Below are positions 35,558 to 45,218 of a stretch of 64,000 nt of DNA, piece by piece (position 1 is the stretch's first letter; the number at the start of each line of letters is the position of its first letter). Location: positions 372,001 to 436,000 of the forward strand of contig NZ_JAHKRM010000004.1 in the NCBI RefSeq assembly GCF_019396345.1. Reading direction: 5' to 3'. This stretch comes from Nonomuraea guangzhouensis (GTDB taxonomy: Bacteria > Actinomycetota > Actinomycetes > Streptosporangiales > Streptosporangiaceae). The position numbers and the translations under genes were made by a program. The notes below the pieces were generated by a model that was not told the origin of the DNA, ran no database searches, and was given only the letters and a program-made list of their open reading frames with translations.

Positions 35558-36379
35558 TCAGCCGAACAGCGCCTTGAGGCGCTGGGCCTGCTCGGCCCCT
35601 TCCGCCGCGCTCTGCTCCTCCAGGGTGCGCGCCCGCGCCCCCTGGAGGAGTCGCTTCGTCGCCGCCGCCGCGTCCCGGTTGGTCGACAGCAGCTCCGCGA
35701 TCTTGTCTTGTACGGCGCCCGCCAGGTCGCCCGGTGCGACCACGCGTTCGGCGAGGCCGATGCGCATGGCCTCGTCGGCCAGGACGGTCCTGGCGGTCAG
35801 GCAGATGTCGATCGCCTTGGCCAGGCCCACCAGCTCGACCAGTGGCTTGGTGCCGGTCAGATCGGGCACCAGCCCCATGGCGGGCTCTTTCATGCAGAAC
35901 TTGACGTCGTCGGCCACGATGCGCAGGTCGCAGGCGAGCGCGAGCTGGAATCCCGCGCCGATCGCGTGCCCGTGCACAGCCGCGATGGAGACGATCTCTG
36001 GTCGGCGAAGCCAAAGGAATCCCTGTTGGAATGTCCTGATGCGCTGCTCGAACGCTGTGGTGTCGAGTCGTGCCGCCGAGCTGAACGAGCCCTGTCCGGG
36101 CACTCCCTCAGGCGTGAACATTTGCAGGTCGATACCTGCCGAGAAGGACGGTCCCTCACCTTTCACGACGACGATGCGCACCTGCTCAGGCAGGTTGCCC
36201 CCGATGTCAGCCAGTGCCGCCCAGGTCGCGAACGTCTGTGCGTTGCGCTTGCTGGGCCGATCCAGCGCGATCGTCGCGATCTCACCGTCCACCTCGAAAC
36301 GGAGTCCGATCTCTGCCAGCCTCTCAGCAGAGACTTCCTCCGCGTACCCCCCGCGCTGTGGCGCCTTCGCTTCCGCCAT
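35558..36379 (-). CDS. Enoyl-CoA hydratase/isomerase (crotonase) family protein
   Basis: 273 aa. Crotonase fold with the oxyanion-hole strands GPSFSAGIDLQMF and AAVHGHAIGAGFQLALACD. The acidic residues usual for hydratases are partly replaced (PDLTGTKPLVELVG), so hydration, isomerisation or another CoA-ester reaction are all possible. The ATG at 36379 has GAGGGAG 6 nt upstream and is preferred to the ATG at 36394. Stands between an ABC exporter and a small HTH gene on the same strand. Confidence 0.85.
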   Translation of the reverse strand: MAEAKAPQRGGYAEEVSAERLAEIGLRFEVDGEIATIALDRPSKRNAQTFATWAALADIGGNLPEQVRIVVVKGEGPSFSAGIDLQMFTPEGVPGQGSFSSAARLDTTAFEQRIRTFQQGFLWLRRPEIVSIAAVHGHAIGAGFQLALACDLRIVADDVKFCMKEPAMGLVPDLTGTKPLVELVGLAKAIDICLTARTVLADEAMRIGLAERVVAPGDLAGAVQDKIAELLSTNRDAAAATKRLLQGARARTLEEQSAAEGAEQAQRLKALFG

Positions 36380-36499
36380 CGCCCGCTCCCTCATTCGCCT
36401 TAGCCGTCGCGCCCGAGCCTATAGAATATGATTCTGGCTCGGGCGCGACGGCGGCTGACTTGGGACGAGCGGCTGCGGTCGCACGTTCCGAGGCAACCG

Positions 36500-36715
36500 T
36501 CAGCGCTTGGACTTGCCTCGAGTCGCTCCTCCGCGCCCGCGCAGAGTCACGCCGGACTCGCTCAGGATGCGGTGGATGAACCCGTATGACCGACCGGTCG
36601 AAGCGGCCAGGGCGCGGATGCTCTCGCCCGCGGCGTAGCGCTTCTTAAGATCGCCGGCCAGTTTCTCACGATCGGCCCCGGTGACCCGGGTGCCCTTCTT
36701 CAGTGTCTCGGCCAC
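36500..36715 (-). CDS. Small helix-turn-helix protein
   Basis: 71 aa. The core REKLAGDLKKRYAAGESIRA and LAASTGRSYGFIHRIL is a resolvase/HTH-58-like DNA-binding helix-turn-helix. The tail VTLRGRGGATRGKSKR is strongly basic. This small protein is highly conserved in actinomycetes, probably nucleoid-associated or regulatory. GTG start with AGGAGG 5 nt upstream. Confidence 0.85.
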   Translation of the reverse strand: MAETLKKGTRVTGADREKLAGDLKKRYAAGESIRALAASTGRSYGFIHRILSESGVTLRGRGGATRGKSKR

Positions 36716-36828
36716 GAGTACCTCCTGTAGTGCCGGACTTCCGCAGCGTTACTCCGCCATGATCAGTCATTTCAGCGGGATCGGCTACCTACTCCACGGG
36801 AAAAGATCCGTACCCACCCAAATTAAGA

Positions 36829-38427
36829 TCAGGCAAGTGCCACAAGATCGGAAAATTCTTCGCTCCATGCGTCTTCAGTTCCGTCTGGTAGCAAGATCAC
36901 CCTATCCGGTGACAAGGCGTCAACGGCACCCTCGTCATGGGTGACCAGGACGATTGCTCCTGAATACGACCTCAGAGCGTTCAGAACTTGCTCGCGGCTG
37001 ACTGGATCTAGGTTGTTCGTGGGCTCATCGAGCAGAAGTACGTTCGCACTCGAGAGGACCAGCATGGCCAGTGCCAGCCGGGTCTTCTCGCCGCCGGACA
37101 GCACGCCCGCCGGCTTGTCGGCGTCGTCGCCGGAGAACAGGAACGAGCCGAGCACCTTGCGCAGATCGGTGTCGGTGAACTCGCCACCGGCCGAGCGCAT
37201 GTTCTCCAGGAGGGTCCTGTCGCTGTCGAGGGTCTCGTGCTCCTGGGCGTAATAGCCGACCTTGAGGCCGTGGCCGGGCCTGATCTCGCCGCTGTCGGGC
37301 TGTTCGACCCCGCCCAGCAGCCGCAGCAGCGTGGTCTTGCCCGCGCCGTTGAGCCCGAGGATCACGACTCGGTGACCTCGGTCGATGGCCACGTCGACGT
37401 CGGTGAAGACCTCGAGCGAGCCGTACGTCTTGGACAGGCCCGCACCCGTCAGCGGCGTGCGCCCGCAGGGCAGCGGGTCGGGGAAGCGCAGCTTGGCGAC
37501 CTTGTCGCTCTGGCGCTCCTCCTCCGTGCCGGCCAGCAACCGGTGCGCTCGGCGCATCATGTCCTGGGCGGCCTTGGCCTTGGTGGCCTTGGCCCGCATC
37601 TTGTCGGCCTGCGAGAGCAGCGCGCCCGCCTGCTTCTCGGCGTTGGCCCGCTCGCGCTTCCTGCGCTTCTCGTCGGTCTCGCGCTGCGCCAGATAGGCCT
37701 TCCAGCCGACGTTGTAGTGGTCGATCACACTGCGGTTGGCGTCGAGGTGCAGCACCTTGTTGACCGTCGCTTCAAGAAGGCCCACGTCGTGACTGATGAT
37801 CACCAAGCCGCCCTGATGGGATCGCAAAAAATCACGAAGCCACCCGATTGAGTCCGCATCTAGGTGGTTTGTCGGCTCGTCGAGAAGGAGAGTTTCCGCT
37901 CCACTGAAAAGAATGCGCGCCAATTCCACGCGTCTTCGCTGACCGCCTGAAAGCGTTTTCAGTGGCTGCCCGAGCACCCGGTCGGGCAGGCCGAGACTGG
38001 AGGCGATGGATGCGGCCTCGGACTCGGCCGCGTAACCGCCGAGCACGTGCATCTGGTCTTCGAGCTTGCCGTACTGCCGCACGGCCTTGTCGCGGGTGCG
38101 CACGTCGGCGGAGGACATGCCGAGCTCGGCCGCGCGCAGTTTGCGCAGCACCTCGTCGAGCCCGCGCGCCGACAGGATGCGGTCGCGGGCGAGCACCTCC
38201 AGGTCGCCGGTGCGCGGGTCCTGCGGCAGATAGCCGACGGCGCCGCTGGTGGTGACGGTGCCGCCGGCGGGCAGCCCCTCACCGGCCAGCACCTTGGTCA
38301 GCGTGGTCTTGCCCGCGCCGTTGCGGCCGACGAGGCCGATCTTGTCGCCGGGGTTGACCCGGAAGGAGGCGTTCTCTATGAGCAGGCGCGCGCCCGCGCG
38401 CAGCTCGATGTCACTGGCGATGATCAT
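36829..38427 (-). CDS. ABC-F family ATPase (ribosome-associated type)
   Basis: 532 aa with two nucleotide-binding domains and no transmembrane segment. Walker A motifs: GRNGAGKTT (about 34-42) and GLNGAGKTT (about 355-363). Both signatures are LSGGQRRR and LSGGEKTR, with Walker B LLLDEPTNHLD and LLLDEPTNNLD. The charged inter-domain linker (about 235-305, ERANAEKQAGALLSQADKMR) is the ribosome-contacting arm. Such proteins act on stalled ribosomes or give antibiotic protection; the linker and sequence fit the housekeeping actinobacterial member rather than a resistance factor. Confidence 0.92.
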   Translation of the reverse strand: MIIASDIELRAGARLLIENASFRVNPGDKIGLVGRNGAGKTTLTKVLAGEGLPAGGTVTTSGAVGYLPQDPRTGDLEVLARDRILSARGLDEVLRKLRAAELGMSSADVRTRDKAVRQYGKLEDQMHVLGGYAAESEAASIASSLGLPDRVLGQPLKTLSGGQRRRVELARILFSGAETLLLDEPTNHLDADSIGWLRDFLRSHQGGLVIISHDVGLLEATVNKVLHLDANRSVIDHYNVGWKAYLAQRETDEKRRKRERANAEKQAGALLSQADKMRAKATKAKAAQDMMRRAHRLLAGTEEERQSDKVAKLRFPDPLPCGRTPLTGAGLSKTYGSLEVFTDVDVAIDRGHRVVILGLNGAGKTTLLRLLGGVEQPDSGEIRPGHGLKVGYYAQEHETLDSDRTLLENMRSAGGEFTDTDLRKVLGSFLFSGDDADKPAGVLSGGEKTRLALAMLVLSSANVLLLDEPTNNLDPVSREQVLNALRSYSGAIVLVTHDEGAVDALSPDRVILLPDGTEDAWSEEFSDLVALA

Positions 38428-38542
38428 GGTTGACGGAACACTCCCGAGCTAGGGGTAAGAAGAGTTGGGCGTGGCGACGCCGGTCAATCGGGAGTGTGCA
38501 TACAGATCAGTGTAGGGCCCCCGCCGGGAGCCCCACCTCTGC

Positions 38543-41131
38543 TCAATCCGTCGCCAAGTGGCCGCCGATCAGCGCCAGGTTCTGGATCGCGGCCAGGCCG
38601 TACTGGGCGGCGTCGTTGGTGGAGACGAACGGCGCCTCCAGGACGTGCGCCAGGACGTGCGGCCCCTCGACGCGGGTGAGGCGCCAGTCCGGCTCGCGCT
38701 GCAGGGGGTTGCTGTTGAGCTGGTCGCCCTCGTCGAGGAAGAACTTGCGCCAGGCCAGAGCGGCCAGCCCGGCGTCGCCCGAGCGGGCGGCGGCGTACGC
38801 GGTGAGGCGGCTGTGCGCCTGCACCAGCGAGATGCCGCTCAGCGGCCGGCCCACCTCGGCGGCCTGCCGCTCGGCGGGGGCGAGGTAGAGCCGGCAGTAG
38901 TCCAGCCAGGCCCGCTCGAACCCGGGCACGTCCAGGCCGAGCGAGATGAGCTCGGAACACATCTCGGGCAGCCCGAAGACCGACGACAGGTGGGAGACGG
39001 AGATCTGGTCGCGGGAGGTGTCGAACCGGCCTGTGGCCAGGTCGAGGCGGGCCTCGCCGGTCAGGAACCCCTGGGGCAGCGCGCCGATGCCGGCCATCGT
39101 GCCCAGCAGCCTGTCCTTGGCGTGCTCGTCGCCGTGGCGCTCCCACCGGGTGAGCCAGGCCGCCACGAGCGAACCCCAGTCGGTGCCGAGCCCGACCGCC
39201 AGCGCGGACGGGTCCGGGGTGTAGACGTCCTGGCGCACCTTGCGCGTGGGGTCGATCGCCAGGAACGTCTCCTCGGGCCTGGCCAGCTCGTCGAGCAGGT
39301 CGCCGGTGCGCTCGTCGGCGGTCAGGTAGTAGAAGAAGCGCCGGTAGGCGGCGTTGGAGATGCGCAACTGCTTGGCGCTGCATCCCCAGTGCTGCACGTT
39401 GTGCCTGGTGCCCAGGCCCTTCCAGCGGCCGAGGTGATAGACGTCGACCTCGCCGGTGTGGCGGGTCATGGCCTCGGCGAAGCGGAAGACGTCGGCCCGT
39501 CCCGTGCGCAGATACTGGTACCAGAGCCACAGGTCGGGCGAGAGCTCGGAGTTGTCCCACGCGTAGCCGCCGACGTCGTAGCGCCAGGTGTGCCGGTCGG
39601 CGTCGTAGGTGTGCATCACGTCGCCGTAGTCCCAGAACCCGTACCACCTGCGCTGCTCCCGCTCACGCCGGTAGAAGTCGAACAGCAGGTCCAGCCGGTC
39701 CTCGATCGCCGCATGGGCGGGCGTGGAGCGGTCGGGCAGCGCCCAGTCGCCGAACACGCCCGCCTCGCGGAGGCGTTCCGGGGCGGCGGTCAGCAGCGCC
39801 GGCTCGTTCATCGCGGCCGCGTGCCCGGCCAGGGCCGCCGACGACGGCGTGGCGTCGTGGACGCGCAGCGTGAGTTCGTGGGTACGGGCGATGCCGTGGG
39901 CGTCGCCGAAGCCCGGCTCGTAGTCCTCGTAGGTGATCTCCAGGCCCTCCAGCTGCTCGGCGAAGGTGTCCTGGCCCATGCCGTCGTGGTAGAAGCGCAG
40001 GTCCATGGCGGGCGCGGAGGGCGACCAGAGCCAGACGGTCGCGGTGGCCAGGGCGGTGGCGGCGCCCCTGACGTCGAGCCGGGTCGGGTGCAGCCGCCAG
40101 AAGTCGCGCAGGCCGAAGCCGAGACCGCCGCTCGCGCCGCCGAGGTAGCCGTACCCGGCCGAGCGGGTGCCCGACGGGACGGTCACCCAGGCGTGGCCGT
40201 CGGCGGCGCGTTTGCGCAGGGTGAAGCCGTCGGCCGAGGTCTGGTCGAGGGTGTAGTCGTTCCAGGCGGGGATGAGGTGCAGGCGGCCCGCCACCTCGGG
40301 GTTGCCGATCGGGCCGCACGGCCGGCCCTCGACCTGGGCCCGCCGTACGGCCTCCCCCGGGTCGCGGCGCAGCCCGGTCAGCCCGCGGACCGCCTCGGTG
40401 AGGAAGCCGTCCTGCCCGGCCAGCCGCACGTGGCGGTCGTGGAGCTCGTCGCGCATGACCACGTCGGCGCGCAGGCCGAGCCCGGCCAGGAAGTCCCGCT
40501 CGGGGTCGCCGTCCCAGACGAACGTGTGCATGACGCGCACGTCCTCGGCGCCCGCGTAGAAGTACAGGCGGACGGTGAACGGCAGCCGGCCGCCGTGGTC
40601 GCCCGCCAGGCGGATCACGGCCCGGACGGGGCCGTCCTGCTCGACGGTGACCTCGCGGACGATGCCCGTGGCCTGCTCGCGGGTGACGGTGCCGGCGTCG
40701 TCGGGGGTGGGGCCGTCCTGGTGGAGGCTGATCAGGCGGACGTTCCTGGCGATCTCGCGGGAGCCGTGGGAGACGGAGCGGGCCAGCGTGTCGCCCGTCT
40801 CCTCGATCGTCCAGGTGACGGGGCCCGTGCTCACCCGCAGCACGCCGTCCTCGCGGACGACGGTGACGGGCCGCTCCGGCACGGCAGGCTGCTGTCCCGT
40901 GGTGAGTTCGTACGACGCGGCGGGGTCGGCCTGCGGTCCGATCGCGTGCGCCGACCACTTGACCGACCCGTCCGGCCAGGTGGCGGTCACCCAGCTCTGC
41001 ACCGGCACCGCGCGCCCCTCGAGATCGGCCAGCGCGAACCCGGCCGCGCCCTCCACCGCGCCGCGCCGCCACGGCACCCCCCAGGTCACGCCCTGGTCCG
41101 CGGGCCGGTCCAGCCAGTTCAGCGTCGTCAA
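38543..41131 (-). CDS. Exo-rhamnogalacturonan lyase family protein (PL26 type)
   Basis: 862 aa. Matches the exo-rhamnogalacturonan lyase (PcRGLX) architecture: an N-terminal beta domain (QGVTWGVPWRRGAV, WPDGSVKWSAHA), a central beta-sandwich and a C-terminal (alpha/alpha) toroid (WYGFWDYGDVMHTYD, GYAWDNSE, HNVQHWGCSAKQLR). It would release unsaturated rhamnogalacturonan units from chain ends. No signal peptide, so substrate oligosaccharides are probably imported first. The start is TTG at 41131: AAGGAG lies 6 nt upstream and the codon overlaps the esterase stop (TTGA). Any ATG in this frame is far inside or outside the domain. Last gene of the import/degradation operon. Confidence 0.85.
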   Translation of the reverse strand: MTTLNWLDRPADQGVTWGVPWRRGAVEGAAGFALADLEGRAVPVQSWVTATWPDGSVKWSAHAIGPQADPAASYELTTGQQPAVPERPVTVVREDGVLRVSTGPVTWTIEETGDTLARSVSHGSREIARNVRLISLHQDGPTPDDAGTVTREQATGIVREVTVEQDGPVRAVIRLAGDHGGRLPFTVRLYFYAGAEDVRVMHTFVWDGDPERDFLAGLGLRADVVMRDELHDRHVRLAGQDGFLTEAVRGLTGLRRDPGEAVRRAQVEGRPCGPIGNPEVAGRLHLIPAWNDYTLDQTSADGFTLRKRAADGHAWVTVPSGTRSAGYGYLGGASGGLGFGLRDFWRLHPTRLDVRGAATALATATVWLWSPSAPAMDLRFYHDGMGQDTFAEQLEGLEITYEDYEPGFGDAHGIARTHELTLRVHDATPSSAALAGHAAAMNEPALLTAAPERLREAGVFGDWALPDRSTPAHAAIEDRLDLLFDFYRREREQRRWYGFWDYGDVMHTYDADRHTWRYDVGGYAWDNSELSPDLWLWYQYLRTGRADVFRFAEAMTRHTGEVDVYHLGRWKGLGTRHNVQHWGCSAKQLRISNAAYRRFFYYLTADERTGDLLDELARPEETFLAIDPTRKVRQDVYTPDPSALAVGLGTDWGSLVAAWLTRWERHGDEHAKDRLLGTMAGIGALPQGFLTGEARLDLATGRFDTSRDQISVSHLSSVFGLPEMCSELISLGLDVPGFERAWLDYCRLYLAPAERQAAEVGRPLSGISLVQAHSRLTAYAAARSGDAGLAALAWRKFFLDEGDQLNSNPLQREPDWRLTRVEGPHVLAHVLEAPFVSTNDAAQYGLAAIQNLALIGGHLATD

Positions 41132-41748
41132 AAGATCTCCTTGAGTCGCCCGGCGACCAGCACCGCCACCGCGTCGGCGCCGCGGAAGCAGAAGTGGGTG
41201 TCGTCGGCCACGCCCTCGGGGTACAGCGGGTGCTCGCCGGGCGCGAAATGGGTGAACAGGGCCTTGGAGCCCTCGGGTCCGAGGCGCTCGTACAGCTCGG
41301 TGGTCGCGGCGGTCAGGTCGATCAGCGGCAGACCCTCGGCCGCCGCCAGCTCGCGCACCTGGCCGGGATGGCCGCCATGGGTCGGCACCAGCCGGTCGCC
41401 GTCGAACCTGCGCCGCTGCACCGGCGTGCACAGCACCGGCAGCGCGCCCGCCTGCCGCGCCTCCTCGGCGAAGAGGCGGAGATTCTCCTGGTACGGCAGG
41501 CCGGGTTCCTTCTGGTCGTTGTGCCCGAACTGCAGGACCACCACGTCACCAGGTGTGATCTCCAGCAGCAGCGCCGCCCACAGCCCCTCGGCCCGGTGGC
41601 TGGCGGTGGTCGCGCCGCCCTTGGCGAAGTTGCGCACCGGGCCGCCGGTGTGGGCCGCGAGCTGCGCGCCCCACCCCGACATGGGCGCCTCGGCCGCCGG
41701 GCAGGAGGCGACGGTCGAGTCACCCGCCAGCAGGACCGTACGGGTCAC
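41128..41748 (-). CDS. Rhamnogalacturonan acetylesterase-like SGNH hydrolase
   Basis: 206 aa. GDSL/SGNH esterase of the CE12 type (RhgT/YesT-like): block I AGDSTVAS with catalytic Ser, NFAKGGATTASH (block II Gly), FGHND (block III Asn) and DDTHFC with the Asp-x-x-His pair. Removes acetyl groups from rhamnogalacturonan so that the lyase can act. GTG start overlapping the permease stop (GTGA), followed by a TTGA overlap into the lyase. No signal peptide, so the step is cytoplasmic. Confidence 0.85.
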   Translation of the reverse strand: MTRTVLLAGDSTVASCPAAEAPMSGWGAQLAAHTGGPVRNFAKGGATTASHRAEGLWAALLLEITPGDVVVLQFGHNDQKEPGLPYQENLRLFAEEARQAGALPVLCTPVQRRRFDGDRLVPTHGGHPGQVRELAAAEGLPLIDLTAATTELYERLGPEGSKALFTHFAPGEHPLYPEGVADDTHFCFRGADAVAVLVAGRLKEIF

Positions 41749-42629
41749 TCCTTGACCGACCCGAGCAGCACACCCTTGGAGAAGTGCTTCTGCAGGAACG
41801 GGTAGAACAGCAGGATCGGCAGCGTCGCGATGACGACCACCGCGAACTTCAGTCCCTGGGTGGGGAAGAACACCGACTCCAGCATGGCCATCGCGTTCTG
41901 GGCGTCGGGGCTGGTCAGCTGCCTGACGAGCACCTGGAGCGTCCACTTCTTGGAGTCGTCGATGTACAGCAGCGGCGACATGTAGTCGTTCCAGATGCCC
42001 ACCGCGTAGAACAGGGAGAACGTCGCGATGATCGGCTTCGAGAGCGGCAGCACGATCTTGAAGAAGACGCCCATCTCGTTGCAGCCGTCGATGCGCGCCG
42101 CCTCCTCCAGCGCCTGCGGCAGCTCCTGGAAGAAGCTCTTCACGATGATCAGGTAGAAGGGGTTGATCGCCAGCGGCAGGATCAGCGCCCAGTAGCTGTC
42201 GAGCATCCCCAGGTCCCGCACCACCAGGTAGGTGGGGATCATGCCGCCGGTGAAGACGAGCGTGAAGATGACCAGGTTCAGGACCAGCGTCCGTCCCGGC
42301 AGGTACCGCTTGGCCAGGGGGTAGGCCATCGTGAACGTCAGCAGCACCTGCACCACCGTGCCCACCGCCGTCACGCAGATCGTGGTGAGCAGCGCCCGGA
42401 CGAACGTGCCCGAGTCGAAGATGTACTCATAGGTGGTGGTGACGAACTTCTCCGGCCACAGGAAGAACGGCCGTGAGGCGATCTCCGCCTCCGAGGCGAA
42501 CGACCCGGCCAGCACGTACAGCAGGGGCAGGATCGTGATCAGCGCCAGGAACAGCAGCACGGCGATGTTGAGCACGTCGAACACGCGGCTGCCGAGCGTG
42601 TGCTGGTGTGTGGGCGACTGGTTGGGCAT
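41745..42629 (-). CDS. ABC sugar importer, second permease (LplC/YtcP type)
   Basis: 294 aa, six helices. The EAA loop that contacts the ATPase is EEAARIDGCNEMGVFFKIVLP (about 173-193, shown here only as EEAARIDGC). The C-terminus PFLQKHFSKGVLLGSVKE is typical of the Lpl-type oligogalacturonide permeases. Pairs with the permease gene 11 bp upstream. No ATPase gene is present in the window, so a shared MsiK-like ATPase is probably used, as in other actinomycete sugar importers. Confidence 0.9.
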   Translation of the reverse strand: MPNQSPTHQHTLGSRVFDVLNIAVLLFLALITILPLLYVLAGSFASEAEIASRPFFLWPEKFVTTTYEYIFDSGTFVRALLTTICVTAVGTVVQVLLTFTMAYPLAKRYLPGRTLVLNLVIFTLVFTGGMIPTYLVVRDLGMLDSYWALILPLAINPFYLIIVKSFFQELPQALEEAARIDGCNEMGVFFKIVLPLSKPIIATFSLFYAVGIWNDYMSPLLYIDDSKKWTLQVLVRQLTSPDAQNAMAMLESVFFPTQGLKFAVVVIATLPILLFYPFLQKHFSKGVLLGSVKE

Positions 42630-42640
42630 TCAAGCGCTCC

Positions 42641-43618
42641 TTAGAACAGTCCACGCTGGCCGAGGCGCTTGGCCAGCCAGTTGGAGCCGAAGATCAGGAG
42701 GACGCCCACCAGACCCTTGAACAGGCCGACGGCCGTGGAGTAGCTGAAGGCGCCCTGGGTGATGCCCATGTAGTAGACGAAGGTGTCGAACACGTCCGCC
42801 GCCGAGCGGTTCAGCGCGCCGGTCATCAGCCAGATCTGCTCGAAACCGGTGTCGAGCAGGTGACCCGACGTCAGGACGGCCATCACCACGATCGTGGGCC
42901 GGATGGCGGGCAGCGTGACGTGCCAGAACTGCCGGAAGCGCCCGGCGCCGTCCATGCGGGCCGCCTCGTACAGGTCGGTGTTCACACCCGCCAGCGCGGC
43001 CAGGTAGATGATCGTGCCCCAGCCGGTCTGCTTCCACAGCAGCTGGAAGACGATGATCGGCCGGAACCAGTCGGGCTGGGCCACGTAGTCGATCTTCTTG
43101 CCGCCGAGCATCTCGTGGAAGAAGGTGGCGATCACCCCGAAGTCCACGGAGAACAGCAGGTACGTCAGCGAGGCGACGATCGTCCAGGAGAGGAAGTGCG
43201 GGATGTAGACCAGCGACTGGATCGACCGCTTGAGCACGCTGTGCCGCAGCTCGTTCAGCATGAGCGCGACGATGATCGGCGCGGGGAAGACGAAGACCGC
43301 CGTCAGCAGCGCCAGCATGAGCGTGTTGAACATCAGGCGGCCGAAGTCCGGCCCGTTGAACAGCTCCTCGAAGTGCTTGAAGCCGACCCACGGGCTGCCG
43401 GAGTAGCCGAGGAACGGCAGGAAGTCCTGGAAGGCGATGGTCACGCCGTACATCGGCAGGTACTTGAAGACGATGAAGTACGCGAGACCGGGCAGCAGCA
43501 TCAGGTACAGCCAGCGGTAACGCAGCACGGCGGTGCGGAACGTCAGCCTCTCGCGGCGGCGCCCGGGTTTGGTGGCCGCCTTCGTGGGAGGCGGCGCCAG
43601 GTCGGTGGCCACAGCCAC
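42641..43618 (-). CDS. ABC sugar importer, first permease (LplB/YteP type)
   Basis: 325 aa, six helices with a long N-terminal cytoplasmic stretch. Typical Lpl-family pieces: YRWLYLMLLPGLAYFIVFKY, PMYGVTIAFQDF and the EAA loop EAARMDGAGRFRQFWHVTLP (first residues). Lies 49 bp downstream of the binding-protein gene; AAAGGAGG stands just before the start. Brings rhamnogalacturonan-derived oligosaccharides into the cytoplasm with its partner. Confidence 0.9.
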   Translation of the reverse strand: MAVATDLAPPPTKAATKPGRRRERLTFRTAVLRYRWLYLMLLPGLAYFIVFKYLPMYGVTIAFQDFLPFLGYSGSPWVGFKHFEELFNGPDFGRLMFNTLMLALLTAVFVFPAPIIVALMLNELRHSVLKRSIQSLVYIPHFLSWTIVASLTYLLFSVDFGVIATFFHEMLGGKKIDYVAQPDWFRPIIVFQLLWKQTGWGTIIYLAALAGVNTDLYEAARMDGAGRFRQFWHVTLPAIRPTIVVMAVLTSGHLLDTGFEQIWLMTGALNRSAADVFDTFVYYMGITQGAFSYSTAVGLFKGLVGVLLIFGSNWLAKRLGQRGLF

Positions 43619-43667
43619 CTCCTTTCACAGAAGGGGCCCGGGAATGTCCCGGGCCCCTCGGGCGAGG

Positions 43668-45218
43668 TCAGTTGCCGAGCTTGGAGACCAGGTCGTTGGT
43701 CTCAGCGGCGATCTGTGTGCCGCCGTTGTCGTACCAGCGCTTGATCTCGGCCTTCAGCCCCGCCTCGTCGATCGCGCCGGAGATGAACTTGATCCGGGCG
43801 TCGGTGATGATCGGGTCGAGGGTCTGGCCCTTGGCGATGGTGGTGGGCGCCATGACCGCGAGCGCCGGGTTGTGCACGGCGGTCTTCAGGTCCTCCTCGG
43901 CCAGCTTGTTGCGCAGCGTGACCTGGTCCTGGTGCGGCTTGTCCGGGTAGATGTCCGGGTAGGCGCCGAGGCCGACGCTGGCGGTGGTGCCGAGCTGGAT
44001 GAACGCCTTGTCCACGTCCTGCTGGATCTGCTTGACCTTGGGGTCGTCCTGGCTGATGCGGACGGCGCCGCCGTCCTGGACCTTGAAGTTGCGGCCCTCG
44101 AGCCCGTTGCTCAGCAGGACCCCGCCCTCCTTGGAGGCCATCTTGTCCAGGACCGTCAGCACCTCGTCGAGCTGCTGCTCGGTCTGCACGCTCTGCCTCG
44201 GGACGGCGATGACGCCGTTGTAGCCGGTGAAGGGGTAGGAGAACTTCTTGCCGTCGGAGCGCTTGAGGTTGCCGACCGTGAGGACCTTGTCGAAGTCGTT
44301 GGGGTCCTTCTCCTTGAGCAGGTCGAGGAGGTTGGTGCCGCGGACGTTGACGTCGATGATCATGCCGCCCTTGCCCTGGACGAACGGGTCGTTCCACTTG
44401 GCCGAGTCGAGGGTGGCGTAGTCGGGGTTGACCAGGCCCTCATCGACCATCTTCTTGACGAACTTGTTCGCCTCGACGAACTCAGGGGTGTCGAAGCCGG
44501 GGACGAGCTTGCCGTCCCGCTCACCCCAGATGTTCGGGGCGCCGAACCAGGTCTCGATCACGTCGTACGGGCTGGCGCTGCCGTACTGGGGAGACGGCCA
44601 CTTGGGGATGATCAGGCCGTAGGTGTCCTTCTTGCCGTTGCCGTCAGGGTCCTTCTCGGTGAACGCCTTGGCGATGTCGTAGAGGTCATCGACGGTCTCA
44701 GGCGTCTTCAGCTTGAGCTTGTCCATCCACTGCTTGTTGATCACGACGGCCGAACGGAGCAGGGGACGGATCCGGTAGAGGCCGTAGATCTTGCCGTTGG
44801 TGGAGGAGTTCCGGACCGTCCGCGCGTCCCGGTTCTTCAGGTTCGGATACTTGTCCAGCTTGTCAGTCAGGTCCCAGAACGCCCCGGCCTGGGCGGCGCG
44901 GACGAACGACGAGGTCTTGTCGCCCTGGATGACCATGATCTGCGGCATCTTGTCCGAGGCCAGCGTGACGTTGGTCTTGTCGTTGTAGTCGGCGTTGGGC
45001 ACCCAGGTGATCTGGAGCTTCTTGCCGACCAGCTTCTCGACCGCCTGCTGCATCTCGCCCTTGGGGTCGGGGGCCGTACCGAACAGCGGGACCATCATGG
45101 TCACCGTGCTGCTGTCGGTCTCACTCCCCCCGCCGCCGCTGGAGCATGCCGACGCGAGAAGAGCAGCCGTTAGCGTCAACACACCGGCGGTCAGCCGGCG
45201 TCGACGAGATGCGCTCAT
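43668..45218 (-). CDS. Lipoprotein solute-binding protein of the sugar importer
   Basis: 516 aa from the ATG at 45218. Lipobox LASAC with the lipidated C25 after the hydrophobic segment, then a Gly/Ser linker. The large extracellular domain (family 1 binding protein, LplA/YtcQ type) includes ITWVPNADYNDKTNVTLASD and ends DLVSKLGN. Captures the oligosaccharide outside the membrane. The start overlaps the YesL-like stop (ATGA); a longer frame to 45296 would bury the lipobox. Highest-expressed member of such operons as a rule. Confidence 0.92.
   Translation of the reverse strand: MSASRRRRLTAGVLTLTAALLASACSSGGGGSETDSSTVTMMVPLFGTAPDPKGEMQQAVEKLVGKKLQITWVPNADYNDKTNVTLASDKMPQIMVIQGDKTSSFVRAAQAGAFWDLTDKLDKYPNLKNRDARTVRNSSTNGKIYGLYRIRPLLRSAVVINKQWMDKLKLKTPETVDDLYDIAKAFTEKDPDGNGKKDTYGLIIPKWPSPQYGSASPYDVIETWFGAPNIWGERDGKLVPGFDTPEFVEANKFVKKMVDEGLVNPDYATLDSAKWNDPFVQGKGGMIIDVNVRGTNLLDLLKEKDPNDFDKVLTVGNLKRSDGKKFSYPFTGYNGVIAVPRQSVQTEQQLDEVLTVLDKMASKEGGVLLSNGLEGRNFKVQDGGAVRISQDDPKVKQIQQDVDKAFIQLGTTASVGLGAYPDIYPDKPHQDQVTLRNKLAEEDLKTAVHNPALAVMAPTTIAKGQTLDPIITDARIKFISGAIDEAGLKAEIKRWYDNGGTQIAAETNDLVSKLGN

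Noticed and set aside
38558..41755. 1065-codon plus-strand open frame
   Set aside because: Exactly antisense to the PL26 lyase and esterase genes, whose motifs are clear. No domain is recognisable in the plus frame.
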